A DNA stretch of 64,000 bases from Eubacterium sp. (GTDB taxonomy: Bacteria > Bacillota > Clostridia > Lachnospirales > Lachnospiraceae): the NCBI GenBank assembly GCA_017634555.1, contig JAGBNF010000045.1, forward strand, positions 1 to 64,000, in the 5' to 3' direction. Each line of letters starts with the position of its first letter. Position 1 is the first letter of the stretch. A program made the position numbers and the translations under genes. The notes under the pieces are model-generated. The model saw only the letters and a list, made by a program, of their open reading frames with translations. It was not told where the DNA came from and did no database searches. Shown one piece after another: positions 36,583-45,096 of the stretch.

Positions 36583-37540
36583 CTACGTATTTCTTTATAA
36601 ATTCTATCCTGTCTTTGGCTCTCGGCTTAAAGGTTGAGGTTACGGCAACAACCATTCTCTTATCACGGCTGACATATATGATATTTCCGCCGTCACCCAT
36701 GGCTGCAAAGCCGTTCTCATCCTCGGCAATCCACCACAGATATCCGTAACCTATATTTATCCTGTTCCATCTGCTGTGTTCTGAAGTACTCTCCTTAATC
36801 CAGCTTTCCGAAACTATCCTTCGTCCTTCCCAGACACCTCCATCAAGATACATCTGTCCGATCTTCGCCATATCCATCGGTGCCAGTGTCAGTCCCCAGC
36901 CTGCGGTGTGGACTCCTGTAGGACCCGCAACCCATCCGCTCACATCATCCGCCTTATAGAATTCCATCTGCTCTTCTTTGTCTTTGAAGGTTACGGTATT
37001 TTCTACGTTTATACCCAGCGGATCAAAAAGATTCTCTCTTGCAAAATCCAGAACGGATTTTCCGGTTGCCTTAACAAGTATACCCGATAAAACATCCGGA
37101 CCAACGATCGGAGCATATCTGAACTCTCCTATCTTTCCTTTTCCTCCCAGCTTATCAAGAGAAAACTTCACCCAGTCCGGACTTGTAAAATATTTTACAT
37201 AGGGATTGAACTTGAACTTATAGGGAACTGTCATAGTGAGCATATCCCTGATTCTGATATTCTGAAGCGTTTTCTCGCCTCTTTTTACCTGATAATCCGG
37301 AAAGAAGTCCAGTACCTTCTGATCTAAACCCTCTATCATTCCCTTATCTATCGCTATACCGAAAAGTATGGATATGATACTCTTCGTAGCCGAAAAGATA
37401 TGTATACGGTTTGCTTCGGTGAACGAGTTATAGTATTTCTCGTAAACTGCTTCACCATCCTTAAATATTACCATTCCCGTCATGTTGTCATAGTCTGACG
37501 ATATCACGCTTTCCATTTTCCTGATATTATCCTGATTCAT
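36566..37540 (-). CDS. serine hydrolase (class C beta-lactamase family)
   Basis: A 324-residue protein with the SxxK active-site tetrad SATKSIISILFG near residue 48. The second motif reads RYAPIVG where YSN is usual, and HTAGWGL occupies the third motif region. There is no signal peptide, so it is probably a cytosolic esterase-type member rather than a beta-lactamase. The start at 37540 has GGAGG five bases upstream; TTG or another ATG in frame just before are alternatives. It follows the MerR gene with a 25-base gap and likely shares its promoter. Confidence 0.85.
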   Translation of the reverse strand: MNQDNIRKMESVISSDYDNMTGMVIFKDGEAVYEKYYNSFTEANRIHIFSATKSIISILFGIAIDKGMIEGLDQKVLDFFPDYQVKRGEKTLQNIRIRDMLTMTVPYKFKFNPYVKYFTSPDWVKFSLDKLGGKGKIGEFRYAPIVGPDVLSGILVKATGKSVLDFARENLFDPLGINVENTVTFKDKEEQMEFYKADDVSGWVAGPTGVHTAGWGLTLAPMDMAKIGQMYLDGGVWEGRRIVSESWIKESTSEHSRWNRINIGYGYLWWIAEDENGFAAMGDGGNIIYVSRDKRMVVAVTSTFKPRAKDRIEFIKKYVEPLFV

Positions 37541-37565
37541 CATTTCCTCCAAAGAAAAAACTATG

Positions 37566-38393
37566 TCAATCTTTGATCTTTCTGACCGGATAATATACTT
37601 CTGTTATGTTATCACTTGCTCTTTCCACCTGCGACGGATCTGTAATATATACTTCAAAAAGAGCATTGGTACATTTATAGCCTTCCTTCTCTGCCCATTC
37701 AATCTGTCTGGTATAAACCGACGAAAGCTCCGTATATTCACCTCGCACCACTGTCTTCAGGCACAGTCCCGGAGAAAAATCTCTGGTGCCTGTAACATAT
37801 TCCTCAACAGGAATGGCGAACTCGGTATCAAGTCCCGACGGCGTGTATTCCGAACTGTGAAAGAGCACCATAGGCGCACCGGTCATTTTCAATCTGTCGA
37901 TTGCTATCCTCTTGAAAAGCTTTTCATAATTCTTTGAATACTCCATAGGAAAATCTTCTGCCATTACATTTTTCCTGATATACAGAAGATTCATATCAGG
38001 CACATCCACAAGCTGCACATCAATATCATCCATATATGACATAACGGACTTTCCCTGTTCGATGGCCGTTATATCTTCTTCAAGTTGAGTCAGAAGCCGG
38101 TTATAGTTATTCAGCTCATTTTCAAGCTGCTTCTTCTTACGTGTAAAGGCTTCATGCAGACTGTCGTCCTTCTTCTCATCCGACTGCATAAATTCTTTTA
38201 TCTCCTCCAGAGAAAAAGAATATGACTTTAATCGGTTAATGAAGAGCATCCTTTCAAGCTGTTCTATCGCATAATAACGATAGCCGTTTTCGGGATTGAT
38301 CTCGCTCGGCTTAAGCAGTCCTATCTCATCATAATATCGAAGCGTCTTTGTCGACACCTTGCAAATGTTTGAAAACTCTCCTATCGATAACAT
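37566..38393 (-). CDS. MerR family regulator with GyrI-like effector domain
   Basis: A 275-residue protein with the MerR winged helix (residues 1-70, MLSIGEFSNICKVSTKTLRYYDE then GLLKPSEINPENGYRYY), a coiled-coil linker (about 75-115) and a C-terminal effector domain (about 120-275) like BltR/GyrI multidrug-binding folds. It is preceded by a classic 19-base-spacer MerR promoter, so it should activate itself and the serine hydrolase when a hydrophobic ligand binds. Confidence 0.92.
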   Translation of the reverse strand: MLSIGEFSNICKVSTKTLRYYDEIGLLKPSEINPENGYRYYAIEQLERMLFINRLKSYSFSLEEIKEFMQSDEKKDDSLHEAFTRKKKQLENELNNYNRLLTQLEEDITAIEQGKSVMSYMDDIDVQLVDVPDMNLLYIRKNVMAEDFPMEYSKNYEKLFKRIAIDRLKMTGAPMVLFHSSEYTPSGLDTEFAIPVEEYVTGTRDFSPGLCLKTVVRGEYTELSSVYTRQIEWAEKEGYKCTNALFEVYITDPSQVERASDNITEVYYPVRKIKD

Positions 38394-38416
38394 GGCGGCC
38401 CCTCCTTGTTAAACAC

Positions 38417-38447
38417 AGTATAAACCTTCCCGTAAGGTAAAGGTCAA
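38417..38447 (-). promoter_or_regulatory. MerR-type promoter, 19-base spacer with dyad
   Basis: On the minus strand TTGACC (38442-38447) and TATACT (38417-38422) are separated by 19 bases, the over-long spacing that MerR activators correct by untwisting DNA. Within the spacer ACCTT-ACGGG-AAGGT is a five-base-arm dyad. Confidence 0.85.
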
Positions 38448-38470
38448 GGGGAATAATGAACCGGTATCTG

Positions 38471-40570
38471 TCAGTTAGATTCTCCGAGAAATTCATCAAC
38501 CATTTTATCTATGGTTTCAGGCTGATAGAAAATGAAATATATGTTGCCCGCAATATATGATACTTCCTGAATATCGCTGTTGGATATCAGCTTCGCATAA
38601 AGATCATAAGGTTTAGGATTCATATCCTTGTTTGAATATTCGTAGGTAAGGATGAGTCCCGGAAGATCCTCCGGAAGCTTAAAGTCCTTAAGGGCTCTTC
38701 CATCCATGAACATATATGCCTGTTCCTCGATGCTTTCATTATTTCCGGATTCGGATATAAACTTCTCTCCGATAATATTGAAATGGTCACTCATTACGCC
38801 TCTGGCAAAGGCATCACTGTAGCTGATAAGCTCCATACGTACGAAGCCCGTCAGATTCAGCAGCTTACTGAAGCATCTTGATCTTTTGCCGGAACATTTC
38901 ACGGCATAATAAACCTCTTCCTTAGTCATATTCGGATTATCACTGTATGCACTAAGTATATCTGAGGTTGCCATATCTATTCCCACAAATACTTCAACAT
39001 TATTGCGATATTTATTTATATATGTCTCAGCTATTATTCCCGATGTTTCAAACGAGATAAGGACCACAGGCTTTCCGCCGTTCTGCTTTCCCACCAAATC
39101 GTAAAGCTCATCGGCTATATTCTCCGATGTACGCGCCTTCTTCGTGCTGTCACTGAAGCCGCGTCCGAAGAGATCGGGAACTATAACCTTGTAGTTATCT
39201 CCCAATGCATCGGCAAGGGGTCTCATGGTAAGCGAAGGTGCCGGATCTGTGGCATCTCCCAGAAGAAGAACTGTTCTTTCGCCCTCTCCGGTGATATATG
39301 CCGACATGCTCTTACCGTCCACCTCGGTCATTGTTATATTCTCAGCTTTATACTGTTCTACATTCGACTTTTCTCTGGCGGATGTAACATGACTAGTTAT
39401 CGAATAATATGCTATTGCGGTCGCAAGTAAAACTCCCGCAACCATGGCTGTCTTTCTCAGAACCTTTATAGCCCATGCTGTGTAAGGCTTATCCTTAACG
39501 AATGGAACGAATTTCGTTCTTACAAGGCTTACGGCAAATGCTGCAGGGATTGTGAGTGCCACTACAACTATGAGATATAGGAACGGATCTGCAATATAGT
39601 AAAACTTTCTGTCAGAGCCGATGAACTGTTTGCAGAACATTTCAACAAACAAGGTATGAACAAGATATATCTCAAGGGTCATTCCTCCCAGGAAGCTGAG
39701 TGCCTTGTTGCCCACCTTAAGCTTCATGCTGATCATCATTATGAGCAGTGAAAAGCTGACTGCTGCCACAAGCTGCAGCAATGTCTGCACCTGCATCGAG
39801 CCTTCAATTCCAAGAGTTGTTCCGAGCATATTATAGATACGCATGCCGGACAGACCGAAGAAGGTAAAGAATCCGGTTACTACCAGCGTCACAATAAGAT
39901 AAATCGGATATTTACTCTGAAGTCTTTTCGTAACTCCTTCATAATGCTTAGCCACAAACGCCCCCATAGGAAATGCGAGAACGCTGTTATACCAATAAGT
40001 ATCAAAGTAGATCAGCCTGCATATCACACACCAGATCACTGAAAAAATGATGATTCCGAGCATGGCCTTATCCTTCAGGAATCTTATGCAGAGATAGAAA
40101 CCGATGTAAAGTACGGCAATAACAAATACAAACCAGCTGTAGGTATTTGCAGGAAATCCCTGAACCCCCTTAGCGATCCTTGCAAACTGGAACGCACTGT
40201 CGGTCACAATAAATGTAATAATAAGCGGAAGGAATCTCTTCTTCAGAAATCCCTTATGATAATCCTCCTTGCCAAGCGAGCTTTTCATCAGTCCGTATCC
40301 CGAACAGAAAAAGAAAAAAGCCACGAAAAGATAACCTGTTCCTCTGAAAGGATGCAGTGCATTTCGTAAGCTTTCCGGGCTTTGGATCTGCGCCCACATT
40401 TTCTGTGAAATGTGGTGCATTATAATACATATGGCAAAAAATCCCAGCAGCGCTTTCGTGCAGGATATATCCATATATTCTTCGTTATATTCACCTTTTT
40501 TATACAGCTTCGACTTCCACAGAAGCAGCGCGATCAAAACCGGATATACCGCGTAAACAAGATAACCCAT
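38471..40570 (-). CDS. acyltransferase-3 membrane protein fused to an alpha/beta-hydrolase domain
   Basis: The 699-residue protein begins with an OafA-like acyltransferase-3 domain (about residues 1-380, ten or more membrane helices; IIMHHISQK carries the conserved His early in the domain). After a short extracytoplasmic linker comes an alpha/beta-hydrolase fold (about 420-699) with RTVLLLGDATDP and VIVPDLFGRGFSD. At the nucleophile elbow the sequence is LISFETSGIIAE, placing Glu where Ser of GxSxG is expected, so the hydrolase may be inactive or a binding module. Likely role is surface polysaccharide modification. AGGAGG supports the start. Confidence 0.8.
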   Translation of the reverse strand: MGYLVYAVYPVLIALLLWKSKLYKKGEYNEEYMDISCTKALLGFFAICIIMHHISQKMWAQIQSPESLRNALHPFRGTGYLFVAFFFFCSGYGLMKSSLGKEDYHKGFLKKRFLPLIITFIVTDSAFQFARIAKGVQGFPANTYSWFVFVIAVLYIGFYLCIRFLKDKAMLGIIIFSVIWCVICRLIYFDTYWYNSVLAFPMGAFVAKHYEGVTKRLQSKYPIYLIVTLVVTGFFTFFGLSGMRIYNMLGTTLGIEGSMQVQTLLQLVAAVSFSLLIMMISMKLKVGNKALSFLGGMTLEIYLVHTLFVEMFCKQFIGSDRKFYYIADPFLYLIVVVALTIPAAFAVSLVRTKFVPFVKDKPYTAWAIKVLRKTAMVAGVLLATAIAYYSITSHVTSAREKSNVEQYKAENITMTEVDGKSMSAYITGEGERTVLLLGDATDPAPSLTMRPLADALGDNYKVIVPDLFGRGFSDSTKKARTSENIADELYDLVGKQNGGKPVVLISFETSGIIAETYINKYRNNVEVFVGIDMATSDILSAYSDNPNMTKEEVYYAVKCSGKRSRCFSKLLNLTGFVRMELISYSDAFARGVMSDHFNIIGEKFISESGNNESIEEQAYMFMDGRALKDFKLPEDLPGLILTYEYSNKDMNPKPYDLYAKLISNSDIQEVSYIAGNIYFIFYQPETIDKMVDEFLGESN

Positions 40571-40692
40571 AATTGTAAAACCTCCTCATAACAGCATCCC
40601 ACGCTGTAATTACCTGTATATAGGTATACAAAAGTTACCGTTTTTCATATATCATAATATTTAGATTGATATAACAATCTTTATATCAAATA

Positions 40693-41499
40693 TTACTTTT
40701 TTAATCCGATCTTTATCGCATCCACCGGGCAGTGCTGAATGCACGCACCGCAATGAATACATTCTCTGTCGCCCACCTTCAGTACATCCATAGGGCAGTC
40801 AGCCACACATTTATCGCAATGGATACATTTATCAGTATCCACCTTTACACCCACAACCTGCACAGGTGCGAAGAAGGAATAGGCTGCGCCGAGGGGACAG
40901 ATAAATCTGCAGAAGGATCTGTAGCAGAAAATACATACTAGGATTATCACCGAAAGGAAGAATACCTTCCAGGAGAAAAGAAACCCCAGAAGCCCATGCA
41001 GGCTTGAATCAACAGTCACGAGAGGGATTGCCGCCTCCAGCGTTCCTGCGGGACAGATATACTTGCAGAAGCTCGGCACAAGTTTTACAAGGGGAATGAT
41101 TATTACAAATCCTATAAGGATCACATACTTCAGATATGACAGTGCCCTTGTAAACTTATTCTTTTTTAATTTAGGAAGTGGGATTTTGTAGAGCAGCTCC
41201 TGAAGAAGGCCGAACGGGCAGAGAAAGCCGCAGATAAATCGGCCCAGAAGAAGCCCGAATAAAATAATAGTTCCCAGAACATAATACGGGAACTTATACT
41301 TTGAGGACAGAAGTCCTGCCTGAAGGCTTCCGAGCGGACAGGATGCAACCGCACCCGGACATGAATAGCAATTCAGTCCCGGTACGCACACTCCTTTGAC
41401 GGCACCCTTATAGACACTGCCCGTCATAAAGCCTTTTATATTACAGTTATACAGCACTGCTACTATGAGCTGTGTATATCGTCTTTTGCTGATCTTCAT
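40693..41499 (-). CDS. membrane polyferredoxin (NapH-like 4Fe-4S protein)
   Basis: The 268-residue protein has about four membrane helices, Cys motifs CVPGLNCYSCPGAVASCP near residue 36, FICGFLCPFG and FCRFICPLG typical of NapH/NosR-type proteins, and two C-terminal ferredoxin clusters CIHCDKCVADCP and CIHCGACIQHCP. It should pass electrons across or at the membrane to a thiol or redox partner. It lies 15 bases after a CXXC peptide gene and TlpA-like lipoprotein, a conserved clostridial trio. Confidence 0.92.
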   Translation of the reverse strand: MKISKRRYTQLIVAVLYNCNIKGFMTGSVYKGAVKGVCVPGLNCYSCPGAVASCPLGSLQAGLLSSKYKFPYYVLGTIILFGLLLGRFICGFLCPFGLLQELLYKIPLPKLKKNKFTRALSYLKYVILIGFVIIIPLVKLVPSFCKYICPAGTLEAAIPLVTVDSSLHGLLGFLFSWKVFFLSVIILVCIFCYRSFCRFICPLGAAYSFFAPVQVVGVKVDTDKCIHCDKCVADCPMDVLKVGDRECIHCGACIQHCPVDAIKIGLKK

Positions 41500-41514
41500 C
41501 TCAATCCTGATCCA

Positions 41515-41685
41515 TCATCCGATACCGATACATTCAAAACAGATCCTTATGGCTTTGGTCATAACATCCTTAAACCCGCCCGAAGAAAGCCCTATAACGA
41601 TCAGGGTTAGTGCAAGTACAAGGATCACACCTCGCAGGATCATTTTCTTATTGATGCTTTTATCACTTACATTTTTCGATGGCAT
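41515..41685 (-). CDS. CXXC-motif small membrane protein (CD1871A-like)
   Basis: A 56-residue ORF, MPSKNVSDKSINKKM at the start, one membrane helix VILVLALTLIVIG and the C-terminal ICFECIGIG with a CxxC pair at the very end. Small proteins of this kind lie between TlpA-like lipoproteins and NapH-like ferredoxins in Clostridia. It overlaps the tlpA end by 23 bases and precedes the ferredoxin by 15, so all three are coupled. An AAAGAG site is moderate. The CxxC probably relays electrons between the neighbours (inference). Confidence 0.8.
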   Translation of the reverse strand: MPSKNVSDKSINKKMILRGVILVLALTLIVIGLSSGGFKDVMTKAIRICFECIGIG

Positions 41686-42295
41686 TTTTATACTCTTTAT
41701 ACTGTGTATCTGCGTCCGCTGCTCCGATGTATATATCCGAAACTTCGCCCTTATTGATAACCAGAGTATACGGGATTCCGTTTGTCGGATAATATGTTTC
41801 TATACTACCGTCTTCATCATAGCCTATATTAAAGGTATATCCATTTTCCTTAACGAATTTGTCAACCGTACCCTTATCTTCCATACAGTTGACACAGATG
41901 ATCTCAAGGTCTTTATCATTGTCTTTCTTAAGTCTTTCAAATGCCGGCATCTCGTTTACGCACGGGCCGCACCAGGTTGCCCAGAAGTTGAGAAGCACTA
42001 TCTTATCGCTCAGATCGGACATTGACAAGACTTCACCATTCACCAGCTTTACAGTAAAATCCGGAGCCTTATCACCCTTTTCAAGAACCTTTACCTTCTG
42101 AGTCTCTTCGGATGCTGACTCTGTGGCTTCTATATCATCCGTATCTTCTGCAGCTTCCGTGTTCTCTGCGCTTTCAACGCTGTCAGTATTCTCTGTAATT
42201 TCAGTATTTACGTTATTGTTTTCAGTTTGTTTGCTGCTGTCACATCCGACCAGCACCAACATCAGAATTAATACAATAGGAATCAGTTTTCTCAT
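41663..42295 (-). CDS. TlpA-like thioredoxin-fold lipoprotein
   Basis: The 210-residue lipoprotein starts MRKLIPIVLILMLVLVGC (lipobox LVGC), has an acidic Glu/Asn/Thr-rich linker (about 20-70) and a thioredoxin domain with LLNFWATWCGPCVNEMPAFE (active CxxC near residue 105). It probably reduces disulfides or delivers electrons outside the membrane, supplied by the CXXC peptide and polyferredoxin genes that follow. The GGAGGG site six bases upstream fixes the start at 42295. Confidence 0.92.
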   Translation of the reverse strand: MRKLIPIVLILMLVLVGCDSSKQTENNNVNTEITENTDSVESAENTEAAEDTDDIEATESASEETQKVKVLEKGDKAPDFTVKLVNGEVLSMSDLSDKIVLLNFWATWCGPCVNEMPAFERLKKDNDKDLEIICVNCMEDKGTVDKFVKENGYTFNIGYDEDGSIETYYPTNGIPYTLVINKGEVSDIYIGAADADTQYKEYKNAIEKCK

Positions 42296-42387
42296 ATGAT
42301 ACCCTCCATAAAATGTATTATACAGGATATGCATCATAATGTCCCTATCTTCATAGTATATTTAAGAAGATATTTAGTACATCTTTA

Positions 42388-43566
42388 TTACATCTTAATC
42401 AGTTTTGCAAGTCTTCTTATTCCTTCGGTTATGGTCTCCTCATCACAATTTGTATAGTTCAGTCTCATTGTGTTTGCGGCTCTTCCGTCGATATAGAAAG
42501 GATTGCCCGGAACGAAAACTACATTCTCCTGCCTTGCCTTTTCAAAGAGCTCAAACGCAATCATATTTTCAGGCAGAGTTGCCCATATAAACATTCCGCC
42601 TTCAGGTCTTGTAAAGCTTACCGTCTCCGGGAATTCCGATTCCATGGCCCTTATCATCGCATTACTCTGTTTTCTGTAGAGTTCCCTTATCTTTAAAATG
42701 TGCTGCTGAACATCATTATGTGTCAGATAATCCCAGAGAATATACTGAGAGAATACATTTGAATGCAGGTCTGCAGCTTCCTTTGCCGTATTTATCCTGA
42801 GGCGGAGCTCCTCATTTCTGATTACCATGAAACCGCTTCTCATACCCGGTGTTACCGTCTTTGAAAATGTACCCAGCAGTATGCTGCCTTCAAACTCACC
42901 CTTGCTTATATATCCGTAAGGATTTCCGTCAAACTTCAGATCTCCGTAAGGATCATCCTCTATCAGGATGCAGTTATACTGTCTCGATAATCTGTGAAGC
43001 GTTTCTCTCTTCTCCCCAGAATATGTAAGTCCGCTTGGGTTCTGGAAATTCGGAACCGTATAGATAAACTTTGCTTTGGATTCCTTTAGTGCCTCTTCAA
43101 GCTTTTCCATGTCCATTCCGTCACTCTCCAGAGTGATGGCACACATTTCAGGCCTGTACTGGCTGAAGGCCTGGATCGCACCAAGATATGCCGGTTCTTC
43201 CATGATAATCCTATCACCCGGATTGATGAAAACCTTACCGATCAGATCCAGCGCCTGCTGAGAACCTGTGGTAACAATTATCTCATCGGGAGTTACATCC
43301 ATCCCCTGTGTCTCATTCAGATGCTCTGCGATATATTCACGAAGCTCACGAAGTCCCGCAGTAAGAGAATACTGGAAAACCTTACTGCCATACTCATCTA
43401 TAACTCTATTTGTTGACTCCTTTATCTCTTCCTTCGGGAAGGAAATCGGATTTGGCAGACCGCCCGCAAATGAAATGACCTCGCTGCTCTCCGTAGTCTT
43501 TAAGATTGCTCGAATAAATGATGCCGGTGTAGCTAAGCTTAATTCAGATATTTTCTCTTCAAACAT
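42388..43566 (-). CDS. PLP-dependent aminotransferase (class I/II, 2-aminoadipate aminotransferase-like)
   Basis: The 392-residue fold-type I aminotransferase resembles LysN/MocR-domain enzymes: ISFAGGLPNPISFP near residue 30, TVPNFQNPSGLTYS near 170, EDDPYGDLKF near 200 and the PLP Lys region LLGTFSKTVTPGMRSGFM near 232. Amino donor specificity is broad in this group. It is divergent from a MocR regulator (43699), whose operator-like palindrome lies between the two starts, so it is the obvious target. Confidence 0.9.
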   Translation of the reverse strand: MFEEKISELSLATPASFIRAILKTTESSEVISFAGGLPNPISFPKEEIKESTNRVIDEYGSKVFQYSLTAGLRELREYIAEHLNETQGMDVTPDEIIVTTGSQQALDLIGKVFINPGDRIIMEEPAYLGAIQAFSQYRPEMCAITLESDGMDMEKLEEALKESKAKFIYTVPNFQNPSGLTYSGEKRETLHRLSRQYNCILIEDDPYGDLKFDGNPYGYISKGEFEGSILLGTFSKTVTPGMRSGFMVIRNEELRLRINTAKEAADLHSNVFSQYILWDYLTHNDVQQHILKIRELYRKQSNAMIRAMESEFPETVSFTRPEGGMFIWATLPENMIAFELFEKARQENVVFVPGNPFYIDGRAANTMRLNYTNCDEETITEGIRRLAKLIKM

Positions 43567-43629
43567 ATTTGCTTCCTCCTCGTTTTTTCGAATAATCTAT
43601 CATTGCAATTGGATGAATACAATATTAAA

Positions 43630-43679
43630 ATTGTCTTCAAGACAATATTGTGACAGAAATGACCATCGTAAGACGATAT
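43630..43679. promoter_or_regulatory. operator region between the aminotransferase and MocR genes
   Basis: A perfect palindrome ATTGTCTT-C-AAGACAAT spans 43630-43646. AAGACAATAT (43639-43648) and AAGACGATAT (43670-43679) form a direct repeat 31 bases apart, about three helical turns, as often seen for MocR dimers. Confidence 0.65.
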
Positions 43680-43698
43680 CTATCAAAGGAGTAAATAC

Positions 43699-45096
43699 AT
43701 GCCGGTTAATTCATTCGACAACTATCCCATGAGCTGGAAGCCTGTAATAGACAGGAACTCGGAAACACCGCTCTATATAGCCCTTGCGGACACCCTCAAA
43801 ACAGACATTCTCGAGGGCAGACTTACGCCCGGCACCAAGCTTCCTCCCCAGAGAGAGCTGGCCGATTATCTGGACATCCATCTCAGCACCATAACACGCG
43901 CCTTCAAGCTGTGCGAACAGAGAGGTCTCGTATGCAGCGTAGTGGGAAGGGGTACATTTATCTCATCAGACGCAGCAACCAAGGGAATGCTGACTATCCA
44001 CGAGGCCACAGAAAAGGTCATCGAAATGGGTGCCATACTTCCGAATCCCGATATAGAGGAGACCGTTACTGATTATCTGAAGGAGATGATCACCGAGCCG
44101 GACTTCTATAAACTGATGCAGTATGCACCGGTGAATTACGATGAGCTTCAAATAAAGGCCGCCATAAGATGGTTCAGCTACTACGGGCTTAAAACCAGCA
44201 AGGATAATATACTCTTCTCATCCGGAAGTCAGAATGCTATCTTTACTATTCTTTCTGCGCTCTTTTCGCCTGGGGATAAGATTGTAACTACCAATGTTAC
44301 CTACCCGGGACTTAAGGTTGCCGCAAATTCTCTCGGCATTCAGGTTATACCTCTTCCGGTATTTGATAACACCATCACTGCAGAGTCTCTCGATTATGTA
44401 GTGAAGAACCACGATGTCCGCGGCTTCTACCTGATTCCGGACTTCAATAATCCGTCGGGCGAGCTGATGAATATAGATACCAGACATGAGATTGCAGAGT
44501 ATGTAAACAAAAAAAAGCTGCCCCTTATCGAGGACAGCATATATTCGCTCTTTCTGCCGAAGCCGCTCCCGCCCATATCTTCCTTCACGCCGGAGCATGG
44601 CATCATGATCGGAAGTGTTTCGAAGATCCTGTCACCGGGTCTCAGACTTGCTGTAATTCATGTTCCAAAGCAGTATTATACCGAGGTATCCAACACTCTT
44701 TACTCTATCGTGATCACTCCTCCTGCACTTATGATGCAGCTTTTTACAAGGATTGTTAATCTGGGTAAATTCGATAAGATACGCGAACTGCGTATAGAAG
44801 AGGTTATAGAAAGAAATAAACTTTTTGATGAGATATGTACCGGATTTCGTTCATCCGGAGACAGCAGCTGTCCGCTCAGATGGGCCTTCATTCCCGATAA
44901 AAGAGGAATCACTCCGTCCACTGCCGAGAAGGAGCTGCTGGACAAGGGAATTCAGATATACTCCGCTGAGAGATTCGTTGTCGGCAACAGCGAAATCCCT
45001 CAGGCTGTCCGTATATCCCTTATCTCAGAGCATAACCTTGATGCCTATAAATGTGGTCTCAAGGAGCTCAATAAGTATCTGTCAGATATTCCATAA
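43699..45096 (+). CDS. MocR-type regulator (GntR HTH fused to aminotransferase domain)
   Basis: The 465-residue protein has an N-terminal GntR winged helix (about residues 10-95: LPPQRELADYLDIHLSTITR, GRGTFIS) and a C-terminal aminotransferase fold (about 120-465) with DFNNPSGELM, IEDSIYSLF and SVSKILSPGLRLAV, the last holding the PLP Lys. MocR proteins use PLP or an external aldimine as effector. AAGGAG seven bases upstream fixes the start. It ends with a 29-base overlap into the convergent esterase gene. Confidence 0.92.
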   Translation: MPVNSFDNYPMSWKPVIDRNSETPLYIALADTLKTDILEGRLTPGTKLPPQRELADYLDIHLSTITRAFKLCEQRGLVCSVVGRGTFISSDAATKGMLTIHEATEKVIEMGAILPNPDIEETVTDYLKEMITEPDFYKLMQYAPVNYDELQIKAAIRWFSYYGLKTSKDNILFSSGSQNAIFTILSALFSPGDKIVTTNVTYPGLKVAANSLGIQVIPLPVFDNTITAESLDYVVKNHDVRGFYLIPDFNNPSGELMNIDTRHEIAEYVNKKKLPLIEDSIYSLFLPKPLPPISSFTPEHGIMIGSVSKILSPGLRLAVIHVPKQYYTEVSNTLYSIVITPPALMMQLFTRIVNLGKFDKIRELRIEEVIERNKLFDEICTGFRSSGDSSCPLRWAFIPDKRGITPSTAEKELLDKGIQIYSAERFVVGNSEIPQAVRISLISEHNLDAYKCGLKELNKYLSDIP

